Assembly: GCA_031771865.1 (NCBI GenBank)
Contig: JASISA010000025.1
Location: forward strand, 2,418,001 to 2,482,000
Source: Nothophaeocryptopus gaeumannii
Taxonomy: Eukaryota > Ascomycota > Dothideomycetes > Mycosphaerellales > Mycosphaerellaceae
Direction of reading: 5' to 3'
DNA: 64,000 nucleotides
The notes beneath the pieces were generated by a model that saw only the letters and a program-made list of their open reading frames with translations, ran no database searches and was not told the DNA's origin. This document shows, piece by piece, positions 10,889 to 23,135 of the stretch (position 1 is its first letter; each line of letters starts with the position of its first letter). A program made the translations under genes and the position numbers.

Positions 10889-11571
10889 TTGTGGGATATG
10901 GGATTACGGAAGGTGTACGATGTGTGAAATGTCTGAAGTCTTTTGGCGGCTCCGCGATGGACTGTTGTGGTTGTTGCAGCTGATGCTGAAAGGGGGCTGG
11001 GAAACTTGGAGGTGAAGTCATTCATCCGGTCACGTGTAAAAGCTTGGCCCCCAGTCTTGCCTTCCCCAACGTCGACCTCAACTTCCCACCCTGAGATTGT
11101 CACCTTTTAGTCTGTATATCCTTGCCGAGATAATGGACTGTTCCATCAGTATGGGATATGGGTTACTCTGTGGGCTGCTGAACCAAGTGACATCGGAAAT
11201 GCCTGGCAGAAGATCGAGCTCCGGAGAGCACACCGCAACAACCCAAAGACAGTTCAGAATATGGATGCGGCTGACAACCCTGCATGACTTTTACGTGTTT
11301 CCCGGCTCCGCCCACCAATACCATCCGGACTTGCCCCTCACAGGCCGGTCTTGCACAGTTAGCACAAGGGCAGGAGTTCACGTCCGACGCTCTAGACCGA
11401 TCTGCGTTCATTTCGCGCGTGTTCCGTGGCGAGCGCCAATTAGAGTTACCATGATGGGCTGGGGTAAGCGGGGGTGGTATCGCTGTACCTGAGAAGGCAT
11501 GACCGGGCACATGGCTCGCTCCAGAGATGGATCATTCACTCACACACAAGAGCCGCATACGCGTTATTCTC
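10889..11571. other. Intergenic, upstream of the Zn2Cys6 regulator
   Basis: No convincing coding sequence. It holds the dehydrogenase 3' region and the regulator promoter. Short open frames on both strands have no family resemblance. Confidence 0.5.
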
Positions 11572-13352
11572 ATGCCAGCCATCGCAAAAGACTCGCCATC
11601 TAAGCCTAGAGCTGGGCAGTCAAACATCACCAGACGACGGACTGGCTGCATTCCCTGTTAGGATCCATGTTCCCAAGCTGAAGCCGAAGGCGAGTCACTG
11701 ACGGTGTAGAAAGGCAGAACAAAGCATGTCAGATGCAGTGAGGAGAAGCCTACCTGCTCTCGTTGTGCCAGGAACTCCGCTGAATGCTACTGGACACGAG
11801 ATATCCGAATCGTCTTTCACAGCCCGGAGGGCGCTCCGAGCAAACCCTCTGCAGCGGAAGAAGATCCTCCTGCAACTCCTGCTATTCCAAGCAACGAGCC
11901 AGTACCGATGATACCGGAGCCGGAGCAGGATATATCAGAGCCAGAGATTGCCAGCTTGCGACCTGTCGACACTCAATTTACTCCAGGTTCCGAGCCATTC
12001 ACGGACTGGCAGACCCTGGAGGCGTCTTCACTCGTCCAAGATGCCCTACGTACAGAGCTTGAGGCGACTTTGATGCACAACTACTTGACCGAATGTGCTC
12101 CTTGGTTCGATGCACACAGTGCGATTCTGTACTATTCGCGTACCGAAGTCCAGCGAATGTTGAAATGTCCGCCGTGGCGCGCAGCAGCGTTGGCATTGTC
12201 CGCTAAGAGTCTTGAGCTTCGGGAACGTCGCTCTCTTACTGATACGCAGGAGTCGCTCTCTCTGCATCTTTATCAAATGGCAGTACGGTTGGCCATAGAC
12301 GCGATGTCCGGTAGATTTGAGGTTGTGGGTACTTTGGCTGGCTGCGTGCTACTTTGCGTCTATGAGATGATGACAGTGACTTATCTTGACTGGAGGCGGC
12401 ACGTCCAAGGTAGGTCGCTGTTCTCTGATCCACGTTAGCAAGTGGACTGACCCCGTGATTGCGTCGCAGGATGCGCCAGTATTTACGTGCATAATGGATG
12501 GAATGGATCCACCGGTGGCCTCATAAGCAGCTCCTTCTGGGACTATGCAAGAATCGGTCAGTCGAAAAGAAGTCCAGATGCCAGTGCCCTGCTGACCAAT
12601 TGTAGACATATGGGCCGCATTTTGTGCATCGACACAGACCATCCTACCTTCTGAGACCTACTTCGACCATCCGAAGGCTATCCTCGAGTCCATCAACGTA
12701 GATGAAGACTTGCATGCGCAGATAGCAATATGGCTCACAGCGAGAGCCACAAATCTGCTGTTCGATGAACCACCAGTAGCTAACGATGCCGAGTTCGAAG
12801 CACTCAACACGGCATTGAGGCAATGGGAGGCCCAAGGCTCCGACAGTACTCGGCCGGTGGTTGAGAAGAGTCCAAATCCGGAAGTCGATAGGCCCTTCCC
12901 GAGCATCCTTTTCTCCTCTCATAGCTCGAGTGAGTAGCTCGGTCTCCTTTCTTTGTCGACCGGTCACCTGACAAGAATCAGTCGTCGGACATACCCACTT
13001 TCATATCTCGATGATCCTTCTCCTTGAATATGAACTCCAGCAGCAGCGCGGCCGTGAACCAAGGATCATCCGGGATGAGGCATATAAACATGCTAAGAAG
13101 GCGGCCGGCGTTATCGAAACTAACAATCATACGTAAGTATTTGCATCCATAAGCTCAGTGTAGCCTACTCACGTTGTGTGCAGTGCTTGTTTGGTGAACG
13201 CCCTACAGCCAACATATATCTGCGGGCGGCATATGAGGACCAAAGGCGAGAAATTCGCGATTCTTGAATTGTTCGCACAAATCGAACGTAAGACAGGCTG
13301 GAAATGTTCTTGGAGAACCGATTCACTGCGAAATCTCTGGAGCTTATGCTGA
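11572..13352 (+). CDS. Zn2Cys6 fungal-specific transcription factor
   Basis: Six exons (11572-11656, 11714-12409, 12470-12556, 12606-12929, 12982-13132, 13184-13352) join to 503 aa. The start MPAIAKDSPSKP precedes the zinc cluster. The first intron (57 nt) splits codon C of CIPC, and splicing restores an ideal C-x2-C-x6-C-x6-C-x2-C-x6-C binuclear cluster (CIPC, then VRC, PTCSRC, AEC). A Pro-rich linker follows. The rest matches the fungal_trans_2 regulatory domain, ending in the typical TGWKCSWRTDSLRNLW motif and stop TGA at 13350-13352. It would bind DNA, usually CGG-type sites, in the nucleus. Position next to two catabolic-type enzymes suggests a pathway-specific regulator; that is inference. 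Confidence 0.88.
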
Positions 13353-14155
13353 TGAAAACGACACATCCTCGGGCTATGCCTCCACCAATGGTGCATGGAA
13401 ATCTTGAACACAATTCGCTGCACTGGTGTTCGAAAGCAGCAGTTGCGACTCGGACTCTTTACAGCTGGGCTGGATGCCATGCAACGTTCCGAACTTCCAG
13501 AAAGGGAAGTGAGGGGACCAGGAGGGGTTACCTCGTCTCACCTATCTAGCTCTTACTCGCAATCTTCTACTACTATGCGAAACGTTGTGTGTACCTGCAC
13601 CACTCCATCTCAAGCTACTTTCTCGTTGGCGGACGAATCACAGCTCCCTACGACTACCGGGTCAGCGGACTCTGGACAGCTCTGCTTCGATCGGAGCTCT
13701 ACTAGGCGCCGCGCACAAAGCTAGGAACAGCATCTGGCACACTCCTCTTTGCAATAGCAAGATCGGCTTGTGGCTGGAATGTCGCGAATTATAGTAGACA
13801 CTGATTGTCGACGAACATGAAGAGCACTGAATCGCTCACAGAGACGACTCACGGACGACATACTCGGGGCACTCTAGCAATCGACGCAGAGTGGATGCCT
13901 TCCGTCACTCGTGTCATATGGAATATCATGAAGGCCTCGAATGAAAGAAATGCGCATGTTCGAGAATAGAATTGATTTCTTTCTGTACACCCATGACATG
14001 CTATTGTGCTCGCTCGCTCGCTGCGCCTAGTCGCCTTGCTTGCTATGCATCAACACACCAAAAGACAATCAATCGCTGTCGATTTGCCAAAGACTCAAGA
14101 ACGCTGAGGCCGTTCCAATAAAAGCAAATAGTAAGAATAGCAATACTGTACCCGC
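13353..14155. other. Convergent intergenic region, no gene recognised
   Basis: It lies between the 3' ends of the Zn2Cys6 gene (+) and phospholipase D (-). A frame at about 13395-13724 on + is Ser/Thr-rich and unrecognised. Short CTCG repeats occur near 14010. I see nothing else. Confidence 0.5.
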
Positions 14156-17100
14156 TCAATCGTAGATTTCCAGAGGCGCGATCTGATCAATGTTGTAGAG
14201 CCAGTTTCCACCTCGTTCTTCTTTCTCCAACCTGCAAACAGTAGTCAGTATAACTCCACATCACGGCATCGTTGGACGGTGAACTTACCAATCATAAGGC
14301 CAAAGTACAAGATGTCCCTGCACCATATTCAACAGCTCTTCAGCTTCGTCTTTGCTAAGCACATCGTCAAAGCCAGGATGAGCACTACTCTTCGTCGTGG
14401 CTCGTCGTCGGCGCTTCTGGGAGGCAGTATGTTGCAACTGCTGCTGCGTGGGCTTCTCCGACTGTGTTGCTGTAGTCTCTGGTGCGAGATTGACTTTCTC
14501 ACTGTACTGAACAGTCTTTTGACGGCTGGCAGCGCCTTCCTCGATGTCGGGCGCCTCAGCATGCTCACTATTCTCGCTTAGTGGCGTTGGATCATTCCTA
14601 GACGAAGAGTCTTGCTGCTTATGAGCCTCTTTCTCATCTAGAGGCTGCTGGTCTGGAGATGGCACGGCGGTGCTCGAGGTTCCGGTCTCAGGTGATCCGG
14701 GCGAACGACGGTTGGCTCCCACCTCGTGAAGCTCTTCTGTATGCGTATCTTCTGAGCCTTTGCTGCCAGGTCGTAGCTTGTTGGCGATGCCTCTGAAGAT
14801 GCCGCTCTGCTTTACAGTCTCAGTGATAACAGACTCCGCTCCTCCTGCACCAGGAGGGCCTGACTTGTCAGGCGCGCCTTTGGCTCGAGCTGGCTTGCTG
14901 GTTCCTAGACCTTGAGACTGCATGAACCGTTCATTGTACTCATTGAACTTCTCATAAGCCTTCCAGTCGAGGACCTCAGAATCGGGCATACAACGAAACA
15001 CTTGGCGATAAATCTTCGTGTTGTCTTCGGCAACCTGGTGCCAGATCTGATGGAAGAAATCGCTCGCCAGTGGATCTGTCATGCAATCCTCGGTGATTTT
15101 AGGGCGGACAAGCGTGTCAACAAGAGGGTTGATGACCTTGTTGGTCTTTTGCGACACAACGCGCTTCAGAGGCGGGCCACCTATATCCGTGTCGTCGAGC
15201 GATGGCAATTCGGGCAGTTGAGAGCGCGGCAGAAGACCAAGAGGCGCAGTTTCAGTGCGCTCAGTAGGCCATGGAGGACGAACTGGGAGCTGTTGCAGTT
15301 GCCTCCGCTCCCTGCTTTCGTCTCTTTCGCGTTGCCTTTCCAACTCTTCAAGACGCTTGATGCGTGCTGCGTCGGGTGCGTCCTTCTTCAAAAGGACCTC
15401 ACGGCCATGAGAGTTGACGAATGAATCTCGAAAGCCATCATCTCCATGCTCGGCGAGACGGTGCATGTTGTCAAAGCCGTACCCATCGACATCAAGATCA
15501 CGTTCGGGGCCTTTTCTGAAATCGATTTTCACGTCTTTGCTGCTAGACACCTCAGGCGGTGGTGCTATGGCGGCTCCTGACACGCCATCATTGGAGTCCT
15601 CCCCGCGACTGGCGAAACCGTTTAAGGTATTTCCGGTGGCAAGGGCATTAGGCGGAGGTGTCTGCGGTGGAGTCTCAAATGGCTCGCGTTCGAGAGCCGG
15701 CGTGGCGCCGAAGTCGTTGCGGTAGATTCTCTCCATTTCCATGTCCTGCTCGTGCCTCTCTTCCTGCTGCTGCTCTCGTCGGTATACAGCATCGACATCG
15801 ATTCCTAGATGCTCTCGCATCAAGCGCTTGCGCAGGGTATGTGGGAACTCGCCGACTTCGTAAGGCTTGCCGCCCATGACGCTTGGAATCATACGCGTAT
15901 CAGTGACGACTGCAGCCACTTCCGAGTCTCTGTTGCCAAGCATAGAGCGCTCGTTGATGTTCGCAGATCCAATGATCGCCGATCTGTCATCAACCACCAT
16001 GCATTTGGCATGAATGTACAGCTGCTCTGTAGTCAAGACCTTCCGCGGTCCGATCTTGCCCCATTGTCGGAGAGAGTAGAAGCGAATGTAGTCCTCCGGA
16101 TCAATACCTGCTGCCCGCAGTCGACCAAACATGGAGTTCTCCGTTCGACATATGCTGCGGAACTGGCATTGCATGATCAGTCTGACACTAGTTCCGTCCG
16201 GAGCATCAACGCTATTCTGGAACCCCGGCATGAGAGGAATCACCAGGCAGGCTTGCCACTGCTCGCCATTTTCGTGTGCCCTGATCGCGCGTTCGACTAA
16301 GGCATCTCCGATCTTGTTGTGGATCGAGGTGGACTCAACCATGGTGCTGGACACGAAGAACTGGTTCTCGATGTATACGAAGTGCTCGGAGTTCTTAATC
16401 AGAGACACGTACGCATTCATGATACTGTGCTCGATCTTATTCGGAGTACCCGTTGACCACGGCCCGCACGATCTGAGGATCTGAATCTGACAGGTTCCGG
16501 TCATTCCCAGTCGCTTGAGCTCTGCCTGATCATATTCGGGAGGTGGCATGAGGACTGGTGTCGGCCGCGTTGTCACACGAGACCTCAGGACGTAGTTCCA
16601 GCGCTGCACGAAGTGTCTTCCAACGTCTCTCGCGGGTTGTCCCACTATCTGCATGGAAATGTCATGCCAAGGCATTCGGGGCACCCTCGTTCGATCGTAC
16701 ATTTCTTCGTATGGCTTGTCCAGGTTGTAGAAGTCCTGCACCCTGGGATTTGAGTAGTCTTTTCCAGGCCATACTTGACAGTGTTCGGAGTCTCTTGGAA
16801 CATCAGCATCCAACTCAAAGCCAGTCGGCTTGTCATCGGTCAAGGTATGGCACGGATCGTCCCATCGACCGAAACACAAGTCGACACCTCCAACAAATGC
16901 CATCATATTGTCAACGACCACCAGCTTCTCGTGGTGAGCCCAAAAGAACTGATTCTGTCGAAATTGGTTAGGCGACCGCTGTACACAGATATTGGGGTGC
17001 AGATCCAACAGGCTCCATTTGGTGTATTCAGAGTCGATTGGAATGGCCGATTCGATGTTGCGATAGACGATGACGAAGATCTTGACACCTTCCTGTGCCT

Positions 17101-19801
17101 TTCGCTGAAGTAGTCGGTCGAGGCGCCACTTTTGACTAATTGCAGCAGGTCTTCGCATATACAACTCAGGGCTCAACCACCAATCGTGAATGTAGACAAA
17201 GTCTCTGGCATTGTCGATAGCGCGAGAGACTTGCCACATGTGATCACGACCATCGACCAGCCAGCGACACCAAACGTTGTTACGCACTGGCGCAAAGCTG
17301 CCGAATCGTTGCTTCTGTGCCCAAATTGTCTTCATCATCATATCATTTAGCGAGTCTCTGAACTGCAAGTACTGCTTTTCATTCCGTGCATAGAGCTTCA
17401 TCTTGCGTTCCGCATTGTAAAGCTGAATAAGGTGCGCTTTCTTTGCTGGTGTAACGTTCTCTTGCGCTACCTTTGCCATTTCCTGCGCAGTCCTTTGCTC
17501 AAGTACGCGCAGTTTCTTCTTTTCAATCGAAAAATCTGAGTCAACCAGAAAGACGTCGTACGGCACAAGTGACTCTGGCCCATCAACACATACGACATAG
17601 CTGTGTCGGACAAGAAACCATCTTCGCTTATGGCGCTCTTTGAAGGCTGAAGGTCCGAAAGTCTGCAAAGTCTTACGCCGCAGCTCACGATGCCTTCGAG
17701 ATGCGATTTGGAGCAGGCCTTGCTTTCCCTGATAGCCGTTCTCTCCGGCAAGGCGTATAGCCATTGCCGAGATCTCGAGAAACTTGCAGAGCCTCGTGCT
17801 ATCTGGACGGAATATGAGCCACCTGATCATCTGCTGCAGATAAGTTTCAAGCTTCCTGCGTGACCGTTCTGCGTAAAGCTCCCGCTGACGCGCGTCCAGA
17901 AGATCAGGATCAAGAGAGTGGTTGCCAATATCACTTGTGCTGGTCCGCCTAGGAGGCGCAAAAGAAGACTGCCTACGCTTATCTCCTTTAGGCCTCGGCC
18001 TGGGGGTTCCCGGTGTTACATTGGCAGTGGTGTTTACAGAAGTTTCACCGTCTAACGGCGCATCAGGAGTGTCAGTCCCAATAAGGCTACCGTCGATTTC
18101 TTGGTTATCATCCTCGTCCTTGATCTTCTCAAACAAGCCTCGCATGCCACGAGCGTACGGGATTACGCTCTTGGGAAATCGTGGAATCTTAGCCAGCTTC
18201 TTGTCATCTCTCCTCAGATGGACAACTTTGTCAGTGGCAATTTGACCCTTGTACTTGACATGCAGATTGACGAAGTCGTTCACCGAGCGGTAGATAGTCC
18301 ATTTCATCCGGGCAGATCCATTTCCGTATTCAAGGTCGACCTTGTATATGTAGTCTCGATCTCCTTTCTTGTCCGTCCTACTATGAACTTCCGGAATGGT
18401 GATCTTCAGCTGCTCGAGCAGAACCGGTACCTTTCGATGTTGGTGCTCGTCTCGTTGGAACATGCTTGCGAATATTAGAGCAGCTGGAGCGCCCGCAATC
18501 AGTTCCGCCATCAGCTGCGCTGACTTTTGATGGTCGACCTTCGCACGCTCGTCCTTTCTCCTTTGCCCCAGCATTCGCAGACCGGCCTTCACCTGCCGCC
18601 ATTTCTGCGCACTCGTGCTGTTGTGCCTGTCCGCTCGTTGTCTGAACGGAGAGCCGGCCTCAGTGAAGGTACCTCCAAATCCCGTGAGGCGCCGCAAATT
18701 ACCAGGTCGTCTGGGCTCAGAAGCCTCACCGTCGCGCTCCTTGCGAGCAGCATAGCTCAGACCACGAGCACCCTCAATGCCTCTTCTCCACGCACTTCGA
18801 AGCCGGTCCCGTCCTTCGTCTTCTGACACGCCCGCTCTGCCATTTTCGTGTTCATTGTCGGACACGTCGGATAAGGTAGCGCTCCGCTGGATCCCATTGG
18901 GGCGGCTGCTAGAGCCTGGTTTAGGGTGGTCTCGGATGAATGATGCGAAGCGCGACTGTCTTGGGGTTGTAGGGAGCGACTCCGTCCCACCAAAACCGGG
19001 CCTCTTTCGCTTTCTCTTGTGCCGCGGTCGACTACTGCCCGGACGTTCGGTGTCGCTTGTGTCCTCTTTGTCTGCATCAACGCCATCCTCCGCGGCCTCG
19101 GCTGGAATGGGGTACATAGGTTCGCTTCGCTCGGATTGAGGAGATAATGCAGCATTGGGCGTGGTCATTCCCGCTGTCCCACTGCTCGGCGAGCGCACAT
19201 GGCTGGGGAAGGAAGGAGATGCAAGCGACTTCAGCTTCAAGAAGAAGGAGCTGCTACCCTGCCTGTCTCTCCGCTCCTGCTCATTGTTGTCTGCATCCGT
19301 TTCCCATGTCGTGCTCTTGCTGGGCAGTGCCGCTCCATCTAGATCACCACGCGCGAATTGTACACTCCGCCTGCCTTCTGTGGGCGTTGATGAGGCTATT
19401 TCGATTGCATTCGGTCTCTTACGTGCCGGAGCAACAGTGCGTGGAGAAACCTCACCGCTGCCGGGTTGCAATGCGCTCGGCAGGAGCTCTTTCGTGGTAG
19501 GAGCAGGTCCAGCATCTCCGGGAGGGGAGTGAAACGGGAAGCCGCCCGGCGAGGGAGGCACGAATTGGACAGATGGCGGCGGCGATGGTATATGTATTCG
19601 GTCTGGGCGGAGTGGGCCATTGGGCACTTTCGGAAGCTCCTTACCATTCACCACTGTAGCTTCATGAAGTGTTGATGAGGCGCGACGGATGTTGTTTTCC
19701 TGATAGGTCTGCTCGGGAGCCTCTTGGATTGGAGACACTGCGCGAGGACTGCGCGTTCCCGGCGAGTAATTCCCGTCTTGGTTCATCAACGCAGCCGCCA
19801 T
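14156..19801 (-). CDS. Phospholipase D1 (Spo14-type) with PX and PH domains
   Basis: Two exons: 19801-14289 and 14231-14156, with a 57-nt intron (GTAAGT/CAG) close to the 3' end. The product is 1,862 aa. The last exon adds a short C-terminus, NWLYNIDQIAPLEIYD. The enzyme hydrolyses phosphatidylcholine to phosphatidic acid and choline, on membranes. A disordered Ser/Pro-rich N-terminus (1-440) precedes a PX domain (about 455-600), a PH-like domain (about 700-810), the first HKD motif HHEKLVVVD (about 953) and the second HKD motif IHAKCMVVDD (about 1260), followed by GSANINERS. A long charged, low-complexity tail (about 1390-1840) follows. Both catalytic motifs are intact. Length is normal for fungal PLD1. 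Confidence 0.95.
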
Positions 19802-20785
19802 GATGGCTATGTCCCTTCCCTATCACACCGGCTAGGTCCCGCGTTCTCCGCCGCCGACAATGTCCAGCACTTATATCTCGTGGAACGATGCTCAAGCATG
19901 GTGGCTGGGCAAAATCATCTTTATCCTTATAAGTGTCTTGGTCATGCAGTCAAGGCCGCGGAGGTCGGTACCGGGATACTCGTTTGTCTCTGCGTTGTAA
20001 ACTGGAGTGCAGATGAAGGGACGCAGGCGCAGGGAGATCCCGGCTGCACAATGATGGAGCCGCTAAACTTTAATTAGAGCACTGACACGTGAAAATGCCG
20101 AGACAAGACCTAACTTTCAAATAACGATTCTCATTAAAGCCGTGGCCTGTATTTCCAACATCGCTGCCTACACTTGCGAGAGTCTGTCTATAATATGTCC
20201 TTTCTGACCTTTGCCTTCAATATTATGCGGGAGAACACATGATGGCTACCACCCGGCGAGACGTCAGCCATCCGGATGTCAACGTGGCAGTTCTGTGGCT
20301 TTGATTGACTGGACACATAGCTACGTCCTTTCGCACTTCAATATATCAAGGATCACATGCTCCAGCCAGATACAAAGAACACTTCGGCAGCAAAATCATC
20401 TCTTTATGGCTCTGCTACGATTTGAAGGTAGATCTCCTGGACACCCGAAGGTTATACGATCGGTAGGAACTCGGCACTGCTGCTCACAGTTTGTGCTACA
20501 ACGTATACCTCTTCTTCATCAGACGTGCTGGCCATTGCACCACGGAGCCTGTATCATACTGAAAGTAAGAGCAGATCGTGAATGATTATATGGGTGAGTG
20601 GTGCAAGAGGGCACTTTGCCGTTGTGAACCTCAGAGATCGTGAATAGATTCTCCGCTAGATACCCATCAATGGATCTCAGATTCGCATCTAAGATCCACA
20701 GCCTCAACATACTTCTACTATTCCAAGTCCTCATTTCCTTATCAAAACTTTCATTCGCCCTTCCCAAAGCCCATTCGAGCGAAAA
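19802..20785. other. Divergent intergenic region between PLD and an unknown gene
   Basis: Almost 1 kb without recognisable coding sequence. It should contain the PLD promoter (left) and the promoter of the 20786 gene (right). Small frames, for example around 20211-20585, look random. Confidence 0.5.
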
Positions 20786-21634
20786 ATGACGGGCTCCCGC
20801 AAACCCAACGCACCCAAACCTCCATCCCAGCGAAAACCAGCCTACCTTCATGCAGTCCGCATCCTTGACGCACGCGACGAGACCCGTCGCCGAACGAAAC
20901 AGCTCGACGAGATCGCGGATGAGTACTGGAGCAGATACACGGACCTCATAGAGAGGGAACAAGTACTGGAGCAGCAGGAAGCAGCGAGCGTTTGTGCTAT
21001 GTGTAGACAGCACTATCATCCAGAGAGACTATGTCGACCTTGGGAGGGTGGAGTGGAAGAGGGGTATTCATCGATGAAGGGGAGGAATGAGGTGGCAAGT
21101 GATGTGGAGATGGGGTTGGAGGACAGGAAAATTACGTTTCATGAAGGTGCGGATTCGCCGGAGTGGTCGGAGACGACTGAGCTTTCGGAAGGGGACTTGG
21201 AGCGAAATGCCAGCAGCACACCTATTGCTTCGTCCTCGCGGTGCTATGCGAATCCTCTGCGTCTTGATAATTCTCGGAGCCGTTCTCGCGGACGAACCTG
21301 GAACGAGCGAAGCGTCCCGCCTGCTAACGAAGGTATCGCAAGCCTAGGAGTTGCTCCTCTCTTCGCGATTCCAGCACATGATACTGGTACAGATGAGGAT
21401 GACCGAGATCTTGTCGAGGCTTGGGAGTTCGTTTCTGGCAATCGCCGCGCGGCAACGCCCACGCCTTCGGAGGAGCTGCTACTCAGGTCAATAGGAACGG
21501 CTGCTCAAGACTCGCGTCCGAAGGCTGTATACGCCGAAGAACTTTTAAAATCACCTGATTCCGGGCCTTCGGACACAGTTGAACCGCCAGCACAACCCAC
21601 CTCGAGCAGAACAATCTGGTCGTCCTGGTGGTGA
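20786..21634 (+). CDS. Uncharacterised 282-aa protein with a Cys/His motif
   Basis: A single-exon frame with an A-rich start context (GCGAAAAATG). I do not recognise the family. The N-terminal 70 residues are basic and helical-looking (RRRTKQLDEIADEYWSRY). A possible zinc-binding motif follows: CAMCRQHYHPERLC, about residues 70-83. The remaining two thirds are acidic, Ser-rich and probably disordered, with an SRSRSRGR stretch. The C-terminus ends in WSSWW. Coding status rests on length, start context and a compositionally sensible product; no function is offered. Confidence 0.65.
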   Translation: MTGSRKPNAPKPPSQRKPAYLHAVRILDARDETRRRTKQLDEIADEYWSRYTDLIEREQVLEQQEAASVCAMCRQHYHPERLCRPWEGGVEEGYSSMKGRNEVASDVEMGLEDRKITFHEGADSPEWSETTELSEGDLERNASSTPIASSSRCYANPLRLDNSRSRSRGRTWNERSVPPANEGIASLGVAPLFAIPAHDTGTDEDDRDLVEAWEFVSGNRRAATPTPSEELLLRSIGTAAQDSRPKAVYAEELLKSPDSGPSDTVEPPAQPTSSRTIWSSWW

Positions 21635-21743
21635 GAGGCCACTTATCATGTATGCATAGCTCTGTAGTGTTCCATAGTGGTATCAAGCGTAGTTTCTATT
21701 CACATCTCTTCCTTTTACGCGCTATGCTCATGCCCATGCTTGT

Positions 21744-22371
21744 CTATGCACTTGGCTGATCAACACGATCAGGCACCTCAGGGTGCACGGTCATCACGGC
21801 ATTGAGCAGGTCATCCACCACCTTTGGCCCGGTCTTCTTGCCAATCCCCTTGATCTCCTCGAGCTTTTGTTGCGTCTCTTTCTCGGCGTCTTCTTCGGCT
21901 TTCTTGTTGCCTGATGTGTGCTGTCCGTGTGTAAGTGGCAGGTTGGTGGTGGGGAAGGGTATCGTGAATGGGTGTACCTGAGATTCGAACTCCTTGAACT
22001 CCTTGTCCTTTGAATTTCGGTACTCTTCGATCTCTTTCTGCGCTTCGGATCGAGCGTCCTTTACTCGCTTCGTTCGATCTAGGGGTGGTCAGTCCGTGGA
22101 GGCGCAGTGGGAGGGCGGTTGGTATCGAAGTATACATTCTCTGGCTACGCTATTGTCAGTAAATGCCGATTCCGTTGTTGTATGACTGCCTTACCTTTCT
22201 GGACGATCTTCTGTGCTTCTCGTTCCGCCTGGGGGGCGCATTAGAGCTGCGTTTCTTGCATAGATGCCTGCTAACCTACATCGAGCAGTGTCTGGATGCC
22301 TGCTGAATTCTGCGCCGCCTGGAGGTTGTCAGTCTTATCGCACGATGAGTAGCAGTCTCGGCGCATACCAT
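21744..22371 (-). CDS. VMA10: V-type ATPase subunit G (Vma10)
   Basis: Six exons on the minus strand: 22371-22369 (ATG only), 22318-22280, 22228-22195, 22144-22136 (9 nt), 22078-21978 and 21920-21744. They join in frame to 120 aa. The mature N-terminus reads MAAQNSAGIQTLLD and continues AEREAQKIVQK and AREYRTKRVKDARSEAQKEI, a close match to subunit G. The C-terminus runs to HPEVPDRVDQPSA. Subunit G is part of the peripheral stalk of the vacuolar proton pump. The splice model is forced: without the 3-nt and 9-nt exons the family sequence cannot be recovered. Length is as expected (114-120 aa). Confidence 0.9.
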
Positions 22372-22578
22372 ATTGTCGGTTGTTGTGAGGAACGAGTGGT
22401 ATAGGTGTGTAAAAGAGGATTTGGTATTGAGAATCGCAATAGCACATGCATGCAGGCGAGCTGGAGCTTCCAAGATGACCTGACGTCTTCGGCTCGGAAG
22501 ACGCCGAATGCGAACATCTTTCACGACATTGACTTCGAATGCATTGTGCCAAGCACTCCACTCCTATCACCAACCATC
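22372..22578. promoter_or_regulatory. 207-bp divergent promoter VMA10 / PET117
   Basis: Only 207 bp separate the VMA10 and PET117 start codons, so both core promoters must sit here. No TATA consensus is obvious. Confidence 0.5.
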
Positions 22579-22878
22579 ATGTCGACCGCCGCTAAGCTGA
22601 CCCTGGCTGGGACTGCGCTCGGTACAATCGGTATTGTGATTTTGGTGCATCGCCAACAGAAGACGGACCAAGCAGTATGCATTCACCTCTTCCTAGAAGG
22701 AGAAGCTTCATTGACAACTTTCTAGGTGATGCATGCCGGTGTCATACGCGATATGGAGCAACAACGAGTCAAGCGAGAGCGTCAAGCTGATTTCGAGATG
22801 CAACGGCAGTTAGAGGAGGAGTACAGGAAGGTGCAAAGTGTGAGCAATAGCAGCGATGGCCAAGTGAGGGCAAAATGA
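22579..22878 (+). CDS. PET117: Pet117-like cytochrome c oxidase assembly protein
   Basis: Two exons (22579-22674, 22726-22878), with a 51-nt GTATGC/TAG intron, join to 82 aa. The N-terminus has one membrane segment (about residues 5-24: KLTLAGTALGTIGIVILVH). Next comes the family stretch HAGVIRDMEQQRVKRERQ and a charged coiled tail. Pet117 is a small inner-mitochondrial-membrane protein needed for haem A synthesis and complex IV assembly. Size, topology and the VMHAGVIRD motif match the family. It is divergent from VMA10. Confidence 0.82.
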
Positions 22879-23135
22879 GCACGAGTCGGCGCAAGGTCTC
22901 AAGATCGACGAACGAACTAAATATCTCAGGTCTTGCCAAGGGACACAATCAAGAGAGTAAAGGGGCAAGAGGGCTACTAGTATGGGAAGATATATGCATA
23001 TTGCGTTTGGAACAAGGCTCAAGCACGACAATGGACACCGGGCAGGCAACGCTGGAACGACTACCTCGCATGCTCAAACAGCAACTCTGGTTTTCCTGTT
23101 TCGAGAAGCACTGCCGATCTATCTCTGTCGAATTT

